In this document: positions 11,116 to 21,335 of the stretch, piece after piece
Numbering within the stretch: the stretch's first letter is position 1
How the letters are laid out: every line of letters begins with the position of its first letter
From: Athripsodes cinereus
Lineage: Eukaryota > Arthropoda > Insecta > Trichoptera > Leptoceridae
Assembly: GCA_947579605.1 (NCBI GenBank)
Contig: OX388318.1
Coordinates: forward strand, 1,302,001 to 1,366,000
Reading direction: 5' to 3'
Length of the DNA: 64,000 bases
Position numbers and translations under genes: made by a program
Notes under the pieces: model-generated
What the model was told of the DNA's origin: nothing
What the model saw: only the letters and a program-made list of their open reading frames with translations
The model's database searches: none

Positions 11116-11382
11116 TTCTTCTTCTTCTCTCTCTGTGCCATGTCAGGTCCCCCGACGTTGGCGATCACTCCGGCGAAAACCTCCCTGTGCTGCTCTGAAC
11201 AGGTCATCCACTGTCCGGATTCCGGTCCACTCTCTAATGTTGCGCAGCCAGGACATCTGCTTTCTGCCAACTCTCCGTCTTCCCTCTATCTTGCCCTCCA
11301 ATATAAGGCGGAGGAGACGATACTTCTCTTCACGAAGCACGTGACCCAAATATGAGACTTTCCTCACTTTGATAATCGACAA
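11116..11382 (-). mobile_element. RTE-like LINE 3' end (family F)
   Basis: The minus strand translates to SYLGHVLREEKYRLLRLILE, then GRRRVGRKQMSWLRNIREW and VDDLFRAAQGGFRRSDR. This is the tail of endonuclease-reverse transcriptases of RTE type, downstream of the RT domain. The 3' end is (GAA)n-rich. Relatives are at 14511-14836, 29871-30165 and the split copy at 63140-63470. The frame is open for 79 codons but lacks endonuclease and RT. Confidence 0.8.
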
Positions 11383-12123
11383 CAGCTCTCAAGTAATTAA
11401 CAGCAATAAAGTAATTAATAAAAATAATAATTTGAATGAAAATATACCTATGTGCATCCTTGTGATTATTTATCACAAAACGGCGCAAACGTAGTTGTCT
11501 ACAATACTATTATTATTTTGTTTATAGTGTCAGGGATGTATTTGGGTTTATCATGAACACAGTAGATTCAACTGAAAATGAAGTTGTAAAAAATCACTTT
11601 GCGAATATATCTGTCAAAATATTTCAATTCATCAAACGTCATCGGTCAATGTAACATTCCAACCAATCAGAGTGAAGCATTTAGTGATTACTTACTGTGT
11701 ATGTGTACATTGGAATGATAAATCATCCATCGCGTTCAAATTAAGAACAACATTTGACTAATTCAAATTGAGGAAGTTCCATTGCACAATGCACCTACCG
11801 TTGTTCTGTGTTGCCATATGTCATATACCTACATTGTAATGCAGGGTGACCAAATGTCAAGTTATTATCTTGTTAAATACGTACTCCTATTTTTTCTATA
11901 AGTTTTCACTATCCTGTAAAAGGGAAGTTTTAATGATATATCACATATAAGACAATTAATATTTTCAATTGAGCAATATATGAGGTATATCACCTATCTT
12001 GAATGACTTATTTTTTATTGGCACGAAGAGTCAAAGTGTAATCTTCTGCCTTTTTACTATCTTATTGTTTTACCCTCCTTAAAAAGTAAACTTGTGTAAA
12101 GCTGGGGAGCAGATTACATTGTA
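11383..12123. other. AT-rich spacer
   Basis: No gene seen. Positions 11470-11520 carry a fragment of the CGGCGC/(AAT)n repeat. Confidence 0.4.
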
Positions 12124-12132
12124 TAAACTATT

Positions 12133-12342
12133 CATCATCATCAGTGGCGCTACAACCCGGTGTGGGTCTTGGCATCCTCAAGAAGTCACCTCCACTCCCT
12201 CCTATCCATCACCTCTCGTCGCCAATTAGTTACGCCCAAAGCTCGCAGGTCCTTTCCACCCTGTCCATCCATCTCAACTTTGGCCTCCCGACGATTCTTC
12301 TGCCACTGGGCTTTGTGGAGTATATTCTTTTGATCGTTGATC
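12133..12342 (-). mobile_element. 5'-truncated RTE-like LINE 3' end (family E), 9-bp target duplication
   Basis: TAAACTATT at 12124-12132 and 12343-12351 flanks the insert. The sequence is close to 7365-7621 (same GGCGCTACAACCC, CACTCCCTCCTATCC and CTGGGCTTTGTGGAGTATAT landmarks on the plus strand) and ends in (TGA)n on the element strand. It is truncated about 45 bp further in than the 7365 copy. Confidence 0.85.
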
Positions 12343-12351
12343 TAAACTATT

Positions 12352-13152
12352 ACATGTCATCAATATTATCAATACCCATACAAAAGTCAATCCTTTTAAA
12401 ATCGCATTTTTTTTATAAACATGGTCACCCTGATGTGATCTCATTTCAATATTGCCAGGGTATAATAATATTATTCCACGTTGGGTAGGTACTGTACCTA
12501 CTACACTCTACTATATTACCTATTAACCTATACAACATTGTATATATTTATCTATTACAATGCTGGAACGATAAGTTGTAATATTGTCATACCCAGTATT
12601 GTTCTAAGGACACGCTGTGAAAGTGCATTTGCCCGAACATAAGATTTTAAACTTAGCTTAAAAATAATTAAGTCAACAATGAATGGGACGACCCCTATAG
12701 ATAATATCTAGTTGCGCGTATTTTAATTTAATATTGTAATTTTTAGCAGTATTTTTACTCCAACACCCGTAATGTTATTCTATTTTTGATTTTTCAAATG
12801 GCAACTGTAATTTTATGGTCAAATTGCGCTCAATACAAAAATAATTTGTGATTGTAATTAAGGTGACAATGGGCCCATAGAAATATTTAGATTTTGCAAT
12901 AGACATTATTAAATGAAGTATATTAAATATCAATGATTATAATATCGTAATTTGGAAATTAAAAATTTTCATATATAAATATTATTATAACACAAAATTT
13001 GACAGTTACCAGAACGCGACATCAGTACATCACTGATTACAGGTTATGTGACGTCATAGTGCTTTTTCTTGCGATAATGATCCATGGTAACATCGCAACA
13101 TGTATTAATGTCAGTCCCAATACCAAAAATAGTGAGTTAGTACGTTAGTACC
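12352..13152. other. AT-rich spacer
   Basis: No feature seen. Confidence 0.4.
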
Positions 13153-13330
13153 TACTACTACTACTATTATATCATCACGGATCACGGCATATCCCACAAG
13201 TGGGGTAGCCAGCAGACCAGCTGCAAATAATAAACATGCAAGCTGTCCTCTCCGTGCCAATATAAAATCAAGACATTTAAGATGGGTGGCAAACCTCATC
13301 GCTGAATTTTAAGATGTAAAATGTGTTAAT
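13153..13330 (+). repeat. dispersed repeat family A, copy
   Basis: It begins with TACTACTACTATTATATCAT and contains CACGGCATATCCCACAAGTG, GGGTAGCCAGCAGACCAGC, a CATGCAAGCTGTCCTCTCCG block and GGGTGGCAAACCTCATCGC. The same order of blocks is seen in about 14 places. No inverted ends, A/B boxes or coding content are visible, so the class (SINE, LINE tail or MITE) is unresolved. Confidence 0.75.
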
Positions 13331-14204
13331 TTTATTAAATTTAAATAAATTTTAAAATAGTGAGTTAATATTCAAATGGACATTTAAAATTTGCCATAAC
13401 TTTTTCTGAATTTTTCAAGAGCTGAACTCCTATTCCTAGACATTCAAATGCTCAACCACTTTTCAGGTATTTGAAGAAGTTGTGATGATTTTGCATAAAT
13501 ATATTGTTTGATACTTTGGTGCCCTAGATACTGCTTACTGTATTCAGGATCAAGCAAATTACATGGCATATAATTAGAAAGCAGAAAGCACAATATTACT
13601 TGATTAAATTCCTGGAATAAGAACTCTTGTATTAGATGTTATTATGATGAAAATAATATTATGTTTACGAAATGAAACATGTTCAGAAAATTATGGTAGT
13701 TACTTAGTTGATAATGATGAAGAGTTTTGTGATATAAGATGTTCTATAAATCATGTAGTCACGAATAAGATATTTTAACATTATGTTTTTTATGAGTTTC
13801 TAAAGCGAAACGTATGCACTCTGTTGGTATGCTCCACGAACTAACTTGACAGATCAAATTTTATACGAATTTTTAAAAGAGTATTGTGAGATTCCCACGA
13901 TGGCGGTTTTAGTTGACTGGTCCTTTTAATTAGTACCTACGTAGTTTTAATTTAACTAGAACGTAGAAAATACGTAACTGTAAGCTAATTTTAAGTCATA
14001 TTGTAAAAGTAAAGAGGTGGTGGACATTAACGGTTATATTTAATTTCAGAAAGTATTTTGTCAAGGGTAGTCCTTCAGGCGAACCTTGAGCCCTTCCTTT
14101 AAAAGAATTTGCGTAAATTTGCGAACTGACATTCCTGTAACATTCATGGGTGAGGGATGGTGCAACCCTTAATGTGTTCCTTTTAATCTGTCCTATGGCC
14201 CATT
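13331..14204. other. AT-rich spacer
   Basis: No feature seen. Confidence 0.4.
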
Positions 14205-14300
14205 CGTGAGAGCAATTTTGGTTTGAATATGCGGATAAATAGGAGTCTATGACTCCTGAAATATCCAGGTGTAAGGTGAGTCTCTCTTCGATGTTCGGTA
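14205..14300 (+). repeat. SINE-2-like 3' tail, subfamily b
   Basis: GCGGATAAATAGGAGTCTAT, then GACTCCTGAAATATCCAGG and GTGAGTCTCTCTTC. It is the same tail as 10009-10130 and shares its stem with SINE-2. Confidence 0.5.
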
Positions 14301-14510
14301 AATTGTGTTATTTTATCACAAAAAAGCTAATAATTATGTATTTTTTTTTACTTTCTCTTAAAACGATTAATTAAAGAGATGTATGTAATATGTATTTTTT
14401 TGTAACATTTTTATTAAATAAATAAAAAATTAAAATACATAAGATACCTATGTGCGTGGGCATTTGAGAGAGCCATCGTTTTTATAGTTCTATTTTCATT
14501 TTTTTTACAT

Positions 14511-14836
14511 CATCATTATCTTCGTCGGCCCCTCAATCCTGAGGATCGTGACCATCATGCTTCGTTCTGTAGACCATCTGTCTCCACCATGAGAGATCCT
14601 CCACCATGTGCAAGGCCCCGTGTAGTGAGCTCTGTGTGGCCTCCTTAATTTGGTCGCTCCATCTTATTGGTACTCGGCCCATTCCACGCCTCCCTTCTAC
14701 ATTCCCAGTTATAATTACTCTTTCCAGATTTTCATGCTCTCTTCTTGCAATGTGCCCGAAATATCGCAAAATGCGCTATCTGCAAATCGTTGAGAGTCTT
14801 GTCGAAATGTTTAGCTCCATGGACTCATTGGTCCTG
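14511..14836 (-). mobile_element. RTE-like LINE 3' end with 12-bp target duplication
   Basis: TTTTTTTTACAT flanks the insert at 14499-14510 and 14837-14848 (low complexity, so slightly uncertain). Minus-strand translation gives MRYFGHIARREHENLERVII and GNVEGRRGMGRVPIRWSDQI, the GRR-x-GR-x-P-x-RW signature of RTE-type ORF2 C-termini. The 3' end is (GAT)n. Confidence 0.8.
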
Positions 14837-14848
14837 TTTTTTTTACAT

Positions 14849-15799
14849 ACATTGTAATATTTATTTATCTATACCATCATCCCAGATCTCCCAAATGGGA
14901 TAACCAGTGAAATAACTGCTTATAATGAACTTATCAATGATCCTATTTCATAGTGAACAATAACTAGATTTTTTCATAGCTAAAATTTTGGGCATATTAC
15001 ATAACAATAGAAAAAGATATTCTTTCAATTTCACAAACAAAAAACTCATTAAATTTGAATCATTCCTTTTAGAAGCAAAGATATATTATAATTGATCGGT
15101 AATTTAAAGAAAAAATCGGACATGCGGCCGATCAAAGTTTGCTTCCAGTTTTAAACTGACGTTGGTTGAGAAAGTTTGTAAGACAATATATAGCTAATGC
15201 TTGAAGAACATCGATGTTGGAACACGAAAATTACGAAAAAAATGTACCGCGCTGCAAGTCTAGTATGTCTATGTTTAGAAGCACATATTTGTTTTCAGTT
15301 TTCGGTAGATCACCTTACTGTTTGAAAACTTTACGTGGTTTATCTTGGAATATTTGAATTTCGAGTTGATGGTTTGTAGAACTGGAGGGTCTATCAAGGT
15401 TGTCATGAAAAAGCGACTACCAAATGACCGTTATTAAAGATATGTTCACCATGATGGTGACAATGACACGTGCAACAACAATATGGTGAATGAATATATC
15501 TTTTGGTTATCAATTAGTGAATACATTGATTTTATTTTACTACCACATAAGACTTAAAAAAGTCAAAGTCATATTATTCGATAGTACCCCGGACGGGACT
15601 TGACCTACACACGAAGCTGTCATTGAGGTTTATAAGAGAGAATATTGGAGCTTTCGACATATCGCCCGGTAGCTTAATTGGACATAGCACCCCTCGCGAA
15701 ACAGATAGGCTACGGTTTTAAACCTCGTCCTGGCACTATCGAATAAGGTGGCGTTGTCTTTTCTATGTTTTATAGGTAGTTTCATGTGTTAAACTTACG
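14849..15799. other. spacer with two repeat fragments
   Basis: About 15103-15168 resembles the last bases of the window (63935-64000), sharing CCAGTTTTAAAC. Positions 15225-15275 share a 24-bp exact core (containing GTACCGCGCTGCAAGTCTAG) with 59080-59103. Positions 15655-15740 look tRNA-like (CGGTAGCTTAATTGGACATA with GGTTTTAAACCTCG), and 15575-15610 holds an inverted GGACGGGA/ATTCGATAGT partner. This is possibly a decayed SINE head, not a functional tRNA gene. Confidence 0.45.
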
Positions 15800-15813
15800 A
15801 ATAAATTGATGTT

Positions 15814-16106
15814 CTCTATTGTCACGGCGGTTTCCTATACCAGATCTTAGACGATTCAAGCTTTTCCATGTCCTATAGTTTTGATCGCCTCCTGCAGCAA
15901 CTTTCTGGGGCTTCCTACAAGACGAATTCGGAGCGTGTCACTGTGGTGCAGCACAGACCATGCCACACTTGTTAGAGTGTCCATTTTGCCCTGTCACATA
16001 ATATACTATGGAGGATATTTTTGACGCATCTCCACGTGCTGTGCGTTTTGCACAGTACTGGAGATCAGTTTGATTGGTTTTTTTCTGGGTTTCAACATGA
16101 TGAATA
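15814..16106 (+). mobile_element. LINE 3' end with inverted 5' block (twin-priming product)
   Basis: AATAAATTGATGTT is present at 15800-15813 and 16107-16120 (partly overlapping the TAAA tail). Positions 15907-16106 read forward: a C-terminal zinc-knuckle-like motif CHCGAAQTMPHLLECPFCP, then DIFDASPRAVRFAQYWRSV. Positions 15814-15900 are the reverse complement of the sequence that directly precedes this block in the sister copy at 22555-22645 (about 85% identical by eye). The inverted segment is contiguous with the forward one in the parent element, as expected when both target strands prime reverse transcription. Confidence 0.85.
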
Positions 16107-16120
16107 AATAAATTGATGTT

Positions 16121-16621
16121 AACTGTTTGCGCAGTACTGAGCTTTATGTTTGTCATTAATAATATCTATTTAAAGTAGATATTTTGTAATGTAAATATAA
16201 ATTTATTAGATACTTGTCCTCAAATTTAATAATGTTGGAATCTGTTTAATGATTTTCATATTCCCTCGGGATATTATTCTTGGTAAGTCGGCTGTGTACA
16301 TGAAATCATAATACATATAATATATCCATCAACCTATTTTGCTTAGACTAGAGAGGCAAAAGTCAAATTGGTAATGCGACCATTTGTGTTGCAAGGCTTG
16401 ACAGAAAATATTGATTGTTTTAATTTTATGGGTTTCCTTTTATGGCTTTTTTGGTATATTGGATGGGCAATACTTAAAAGTATAAGTAGGAAAGAGACCA
16501 TTAGAATCTTTATGTTATGGAGTGAAATATCCTAATATTATTATTAATTTTGGAACATGTTTTTACTATGGTATATATTCTATTGGTATATAGGTTGATC
16601 AATATGACAAAAAGTAATTTC
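16121..16621. other. AT-rich spacer
   Basis: No feature seen. Confidence 0.4.
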
Positions 16622-16631
16622 AGTGACTTAG

Positions 16632-17625
16632 TTATTATTATTATTTCGTATGCAAGCGACCCCTGTGCATAGAGTTAACTAAGAGCTACAGCTCTGCGTC
16701 TAAATTATTAATATATTCGATTGCCCGTGGCGACACCCGATAAATCTCCTCTATACCGCCGGCAAATCTACTCAGGGAACAATCCTCCACAATATGGTTC
16801 ATTGTTTCAATTTGACCACATGCGCATAGTGGGTGGTCTCTCTTGCCCCATAAGTGGAGAAGATGTCCGCATCTGCCATGGCCAGTTCGGATTCTATTAA
16901 TTCTCGACCACTGCTTCCGTGGCAGGTTAAACCCTGGGAGTCTTTGTGTCGGATCTGTTATAAGATGTCTTACGTCAGGATTTTGCGTATTCCATTCACT
17001 ACGCCACATCTCATTGATTGTGGACCCCTCCTCAGCGAGTTGCTTCCCCAGTTGCCAAGATGGATGTCTGGACTTCAGACGTAGGCGAGCATTAAGAGGT
17101 ATATCCTGATGAAGAGGGAGATCCGGGTTATTATTGTACTTGGACCATTCCTTCCTTGTTGCTTCCCTTCTACGTAAATTAGGTGGTGCGATATTGCACA
17201 GCACGGGGAGCCACCCGACCGGCGTAGACCTAATGGTTCCACTAATCATACGCATGGTCTTGTTTAGCTGTGTGTCCAATGCACGAGTGTGACTACTGTT
17301 GGTCCACACCGGGGCACAGTACTCCGCTGCAGAATATACCAGAGCCAGAGAAGAGGTTCTGAGTGTTTCCGCGTTAGCCCCCCAGCTGGTGCCCGTGAGC
17401 TTCTGTATGATATTGTTCCTAGTGCGGACCTTAGCAGCCACTCCAGCAAGGTGATTCCTATAAGTCAACGACCTGTCAAGTGTCACACCCAGGTATTTAG
17501 GGTTAGCATTATTTTTTAAGGTTAGGCCGTCGAGTGTGATGTCTAGCTTATGGTTGGCTAGGCGGTTACTGAGATGGAAGACTGTCACTTCCGTTTTAGT
17601 TAAATTTAACTAGTGTACCTTATAG
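16632..17625 (-). mobile_element. 5'-truncated jockey/CR1-like LINE with target duplication
   Basis: The shared 11-bp AGTGACTTAGT lies at 16622-16632 and 17626-17636 and brackets the element. It reads on the minus strand, starts inside ORF2 (stop just upstream of the LNLTKTEVTVFHLSNR frame near 17611) and ends in an (AAT)n microsatellite tail at about 16634-16646. It carries only the C-terminal part of ORF2, described separately. Confidence 0.88.
16686..17611 (-). pseudogene. ORF2 C-terminal fragment of a jockey/CR1-like LINE (300+ codons)
   Basis: An uninterrupted frame of just over 300 codons corresponds to the thumb and C-terminal region downstream of the RT catalytic core. KYLGVTLDRSLTYRNHL is the junction usual after the YADD-containing palm in jockey, CR1 and related LINEs. 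TLRTSSLALVYSAAEYCAPV and PVGWLPVLCNIAPPNLRRRE are further family hallmarks. CACGQIETMNHIVEDC near the end is a CxC..H..C zinc-knuckle-like motif. No endonuclease or catalytic YxDD is included, so it cannot act alone. The open frame over 300 codons suggests a fairly young insertion. The listed start is arbitrary, since the true ORF began upstream of the truncation. Confidence 0.85.
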
Positions 17626-17636
17626 AGTGACTTAGT

Positions 17637-18400
17637 AGGTACCTATATATGATTTTTTCTCTGATTTTACTAAATAAACAAAGAAAAATCAATGTCCATT
17701 CATTTATTCATAACATCACGGCATTATACCCACACGTGGTGATGCCTGCAGACCAACTGCACGTATCATACATGGTGCACATGTAAACATGGTTCTAGAA
17801 CCGAGATGTCTTCTGATTGGTTTTGTCATCTGCACGTTGTGGTCGAATCCGGTAAAACAATAAAAAAATTGTAAAAACCTACTCTGTTGAATTAGCCATT
17901 CGAGCGCGGGACGCAAATAAAAACAAGGTAGCAAATACGTGCAGGAGCCAAGGAGTATATTTGCTAACTAATATATGAATACTGTTACATACATAGAAAA
18001 ATACATAACATCACTACATAGGTACATAGTATATAAGTATATAATGTTATTAATAGTGAGTATATATAGGTACCCAATTTTGCTAGTTTGGTAAACATTC
18101 TTTATGTGATTTATGTAACCTATAAGGTTGAAATAAATATATTCTTATTTATTTTTACCTTATTCGTATGTTCAATGGTAAATTACTCAGCCAATTGGCT
18201 GCATCGATGGTCACCTCATGTAGGCTGCCCAACCTAGCTCAAAGCCATACAGAGGACACTCCACAATACGGTTCATTATCGATCAATTTAATTGAATTTT
18301 TCAATTTTTCGGTAGACGGCCACGACTTATAGGTTCATTGTAAACAAAGTTTGGCTTATAGCTAGTGTACCTTATATAGCGATAAATGGGTAGCTACCCT
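17637..18400. other. spacer with repeat fragments
   Basis: Positions 17708-17775 hold a decayed family A fragment (CACGGCATTATACCCACACG, GCAGACCAACTGCA). Positions 18185-18265 weakly resemble a LINE 3' end. CTAGTGTACCTTATA occurs at 17610-17624 and again near 18363, a short direct repeat of unknown meaning. Confidence 0.4.
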
Positions 18401-19249
18401 CCACATAATATACCTATGTATTTATTTATTAATTAATGTCCCCGCGTAATTTCGTGACATTTAATTAAAAAGAAAAACTCTTAATAATTTATAAAATATG
18501 ATAAATATTATGGCTAGCGTACTTCGTCAATCTAGAAAATTAATTACGTCAGAATTCTCCCCAGACTCATCATGCTTTTCTTGGCGTACCTACTTCAAGC
18601 AAAAGACAAGACCATAAATTTTTGGGTAGATGGCGCTCTTGTAGCTGACTGAACCCTGACTTCTCCAACTTTTTAATTAAATTATAATAGTTTATCGATT
18701 AAGTTTTTATTTATTTTTATTTTCCGACCAAAATAAAGTGTTTTTTTATTTGATAGTTTTGTTTTTTGTGTTTGTTTCTTGAAATAAAGTGATAAATTTT
18801 AATAAAGTTAAATCTGATACCTAAATTTGTGACAATAAAAATAGTTTACATGATTTGTATTTTAAAAGTAATAAAAATAAATTAAAGTGACAAATAATAT
18901 TGTGAATGCGCTCTTGAAGTGATTTCATTACAAAAATAGCGCAATATAAGTGATCCAATAATAAATAAATTACTCATACAGCCAAACCTTTAACAACAGT
19001 GTATAGTGGAGTGATTTATTTTTGCAGATTCAATAATGCACTCCCCAATCAATACCTGCACTGAGCAAACGGGGTAGTACCCTAATCCCCCTGATCCTAT
19101 TTATATTTATTTATTTCGTAAAAAAACAAAAATATATCCCATTCATTCACTTTATTCAAAATTATGTAAGATTCGTTTAGTCATTGATAGTCAACACAGT
19201 TAGTAAAATAACAATCGATATTACATTATTTATAGATAATTAAAAACCG
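18401..19249. other. AT-rich spacer
   Basis: No gene seen. Positions 18925-18975 hold a fragment of the CGC/(AATAAT) repeat. Confidence 0.4.
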
Positions 19250-19320
19250 TGTTATATTTTCACTATATTTATTTAAACTCTAACGTGTTCGCCCACTTCA
19301 ATGGGCATTCTCAAGAGTAC
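19250..19320 (+). repeat. dispersed repeat pair with 26894-26968
   Basis: Both copies contain GTTATATTTTCACTAT, TTTAAACTCTAACG, TTCGCCCACTTCAATGGGCA and TTCTCAAGAGTACC with few differences. The CCCACTTCAATGGGC block is a partial palindrome. Class unknown. Confidence 0.6.
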
Positions 19321-19583
19321 CCATTATAGACTGCAAAAGTTTCACTATGTTAACACAATATAAAAATTCAAAGCAAATAACATAAGACAAACATAAATGA
19401 AACCAATGATAATAACAAAAACAATTAAAAAACAATTTTTAAAAAAAGAATAATAAGTTTGGAATTTGGAAATAGACATAGTAGAAAGTGCAATAAGGGA
19501 ATCAGAAAATTACATAAATATAAAATGCGTAGATATCATTTTGGGTAAGTTGGAAGAAAATTGTATGTAGGTAGGTACTGTAC
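19321..19583. other. AT-rich spacer
   Basis: No feature seen. Confidence 0.4.
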
Positions 19584-19680
19584 TGACGCAATTGGCGCAG
19601 AGACGCTCTGGGAGGAGGCTGGTTTCTGCTCTGTGCTCCCGAAAGGAGCGTTGAGGGCGATGAATGAATGAATGAATGAA
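19584..19680 (+). mobile_element. LINE 3' end (family D) with (GAAT)n tail
   Basis: It translates around GACGCAATTGGCGCAGAGAC to the end of an RT ORF (LAQRR..W..LVSALCSRKER, then stop), matching 45158-45317 and 62259-62418. It ends in five GAAT units at 19661-19680, whereas the other copies end in (GAT)n. Confidence 0.65.
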
Positions 19681-19689
19681 CTGTACTAT

Positions 19690-19735
19690 ATTATTATACT
19701 ATACCCTCGTCCCAAGTGGCAGAGAGAACAGAATG
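19690..19735 (-). mobile_element. LINE 3' tip (family C)
   Basis: ACTATACCCTCGTCCCAAGT and GGCAGAGAGAACAGAATGCC are the complement of the family C 3' signature. It lies directly beside the family D copy at 19584-19680. Confidence 0.6.
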
Positions 19736-19863
19736 CCATCATGGCATATAGGTAATAATTGTTTTTATTATTGTTCCACAAAACGGCGCATTTATTTAAA
19801 ATCATATTATTGACTAGTTTATTATTTCATATATTTGTTCTGTGGAACAATCGGAAAAGATCT

Positions 19864-20030
19864 TGTATCCCACTCTTTTATGCAAGATTTCGAGTGTCCT
19901 GTTAATTTTTTTTTAATTTTTCTAAAAATTTAACATCTTTAATTCAGCGATTAGGTTTGCCACGCATTCCAAATGTAAGTACTATTTTTGTTGACACGGA
20001 GAAGACAGCTTGCATGTTTATTATGTGCAA
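19864..20030 (-). repeat. dispersed repeat family A, copy
   Basis: It shows the complement of the family A block order: CTTTTATGCAAGATTTCGAG, TTCAGCGATTAGGTTTGCCA, then GGAGAAGACAGCTTGCATG. Confidence 0.7.
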
Positions 20031-20442
20031 TAATTATTGTTTTTTTTATTTATAAAAAAATATTACTAGTTTCATATTAAAAAAAAATATGAAGAGAGTT
20101 ATTTAAAATTAATCTCTTCCATAATATTTTTTGTGGCTGTCTTTTCGCTAAGACTAATTAAAATTTGAGACGCGATTTAGTATAAGTAATTATAAAAGCC
20201 TCGAAAGCCCAATAAATAATACTTATTTTCAAGTAATTTAAAACTGAAATTAAAAAGTACTCTTACGAAACATAAAAGCTAGACATTTTAATCTAGGCTC
20301 AGTAATAACTTGATAAATAAATGAAAATCTTTAATAGAAGAGCGTAGATTAAAAATAAGTCTGTTCAATAAATGCGAATACTTTTTACAAAGACAACTAT
20401 CTCATAGATATTTAATTGTTCGTTAAAAAATTATTGTTGAAA

Positions 20443-20600
20443 TAACTTTATTCCTCGGATATTGCAGGAGTCCAAGGACTCCTATTTATCCGTTTAGGTG
20501 ACGATTTATTGATATTTTTATTCTCTCTAGTTTAATACCACTATGCCAGTGTTGGCATCTCCGATCCTACCACGTCAGTGGTAGGATCGGAGATGTAGAC
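20443..20600 (-). mobile_element. SINE-2 body with an 18-bp hairpin at its upstream end
   Basis: It reads on the minus strand and matches 1121-1264 through GAGATGCCAACACTGGC, the AAACGGATAAATAGGAGTCC stem region and the GTTATTTCAAC end. At the upstream boundary (20556-20595) CATCTCCGATCCTACCAC and its exact complement are separated by GTCA, an 18-bp perfect stem with a 4-nt loop. It might arise from head-to-head duplication of the SINE start. Confidence 0.6.
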
Positions 20601-21039
20601 GTAGCAGATCCCATCTTGAGACCCACACATCCACGAATGTCTTAAAGTTAAAAAAAAATATTGTTGTTCTTGTCTTAATCCAAGTGTGTTGTGAATGATT
20701 TTTTTTTATTTGTGTATTGTCTAACATGTAAGAGCCTCACGCCGTTGATATATTAATAAATAAAAAAAACTCAACATAACAAAATATTGTTTGTCATCAG
20801 TAAATACCATGTTGTAATCTTATTCTTTTGTCTAAATATTTTGTACAATAAAGTTTATTATTATGATTTTCGATATGTAACAAACTGTACTTGGTTTTTC
20901 TCCCTGTATTCTAAATTACAAGGGCACATTTGCCAAGTGTGTTCTGTGTCAGTGTCACCCATTTCTGTGACAGTTCGTCAATTTATCTGTGTTATTTGAA
21001 AAAAAAATTCACCAGTTATTATCGTTATTATTAAACATA
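20601..21039. other. AT-rich spacer with a LINE 3' tip
   Basis: Positions 20700-20770 (T-run, then AACATGTAAGAGCCTCACGC, then AATAAATAAAAAAA) resemble 51800-51862 and look like a short LINE 3' end on the plus strand. Confidence 0.4.
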
Positions 21040-21158
21040 CATGCGGTTTCACCCATTTTGAATGTCGAAAATTGTCACTTTGGCGCAACGTCGTCTGTAT
21101 TCGAACGATTGCGACACGAAAACGTAACTCTAAAATGTGTTTTGACTCAGGCCTCTGA
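21040..21158. repeat. half of an inverted-repeat MITE (family of 59641 and 63180)
   Basis: AAAATTGTCACTTTGGCGCA, ACGTCGTCTGTATTCGAACG, AAAACGTAAC, then TTTTGACTCAGGCCTCTG match the right arm of the elements at 59729-59800 and 63300-63386. No left arm was found, so only one end survives. Confidence 0.6.
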
Positions 21159-21204
21159 GCTATTAGACAACTTAGAAAAATAGTACACTCACTACTACCT
21201 ACTC

Positions 21205-21335
21205 TCGGGCTGCCCACTGTGACCCCTCCGGCGCGGCGTAGACAAAATTTGTATAGTGTAGAATTCGGATAAATGGAAATGTCTCCATACTTCTGCGCTA
21301 TCCGGGTGGTCGATGGGTCTCTTTGAATGCCCAAG
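21205..21335 (+). repeat. dispersed repeat pair with 61200-61335
   Basis: Shared landmarks in the same order: CCCACT, CTCCGGYGYGG, GYGTAGAATTC/GTGCAGAATTC, ACTTCTGCGCTATCCGGGTG, then TCTCTTTGAATG. Type unknown. Short open frames across it are not convincingly coding. Confidence 0.5.

Noticed and set aside
10761..11270. 169-codon frame on the minus strand
   Set aside because: It runs antisense through SINE-1 and then off-frame across the LINE family F tail. It is a composite of two transposons, not a gene.
15655..15740. tRNA-like segment
   Set aside because: Only loose box similarity and no proper acceptor stem. Kept as a possible SINE head only.
20556..20595. intrinsic transcription terminator
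   Set aside because: A strong stem is present, but the genome is eukaryotic and the stem coincides with a SINE boundary.
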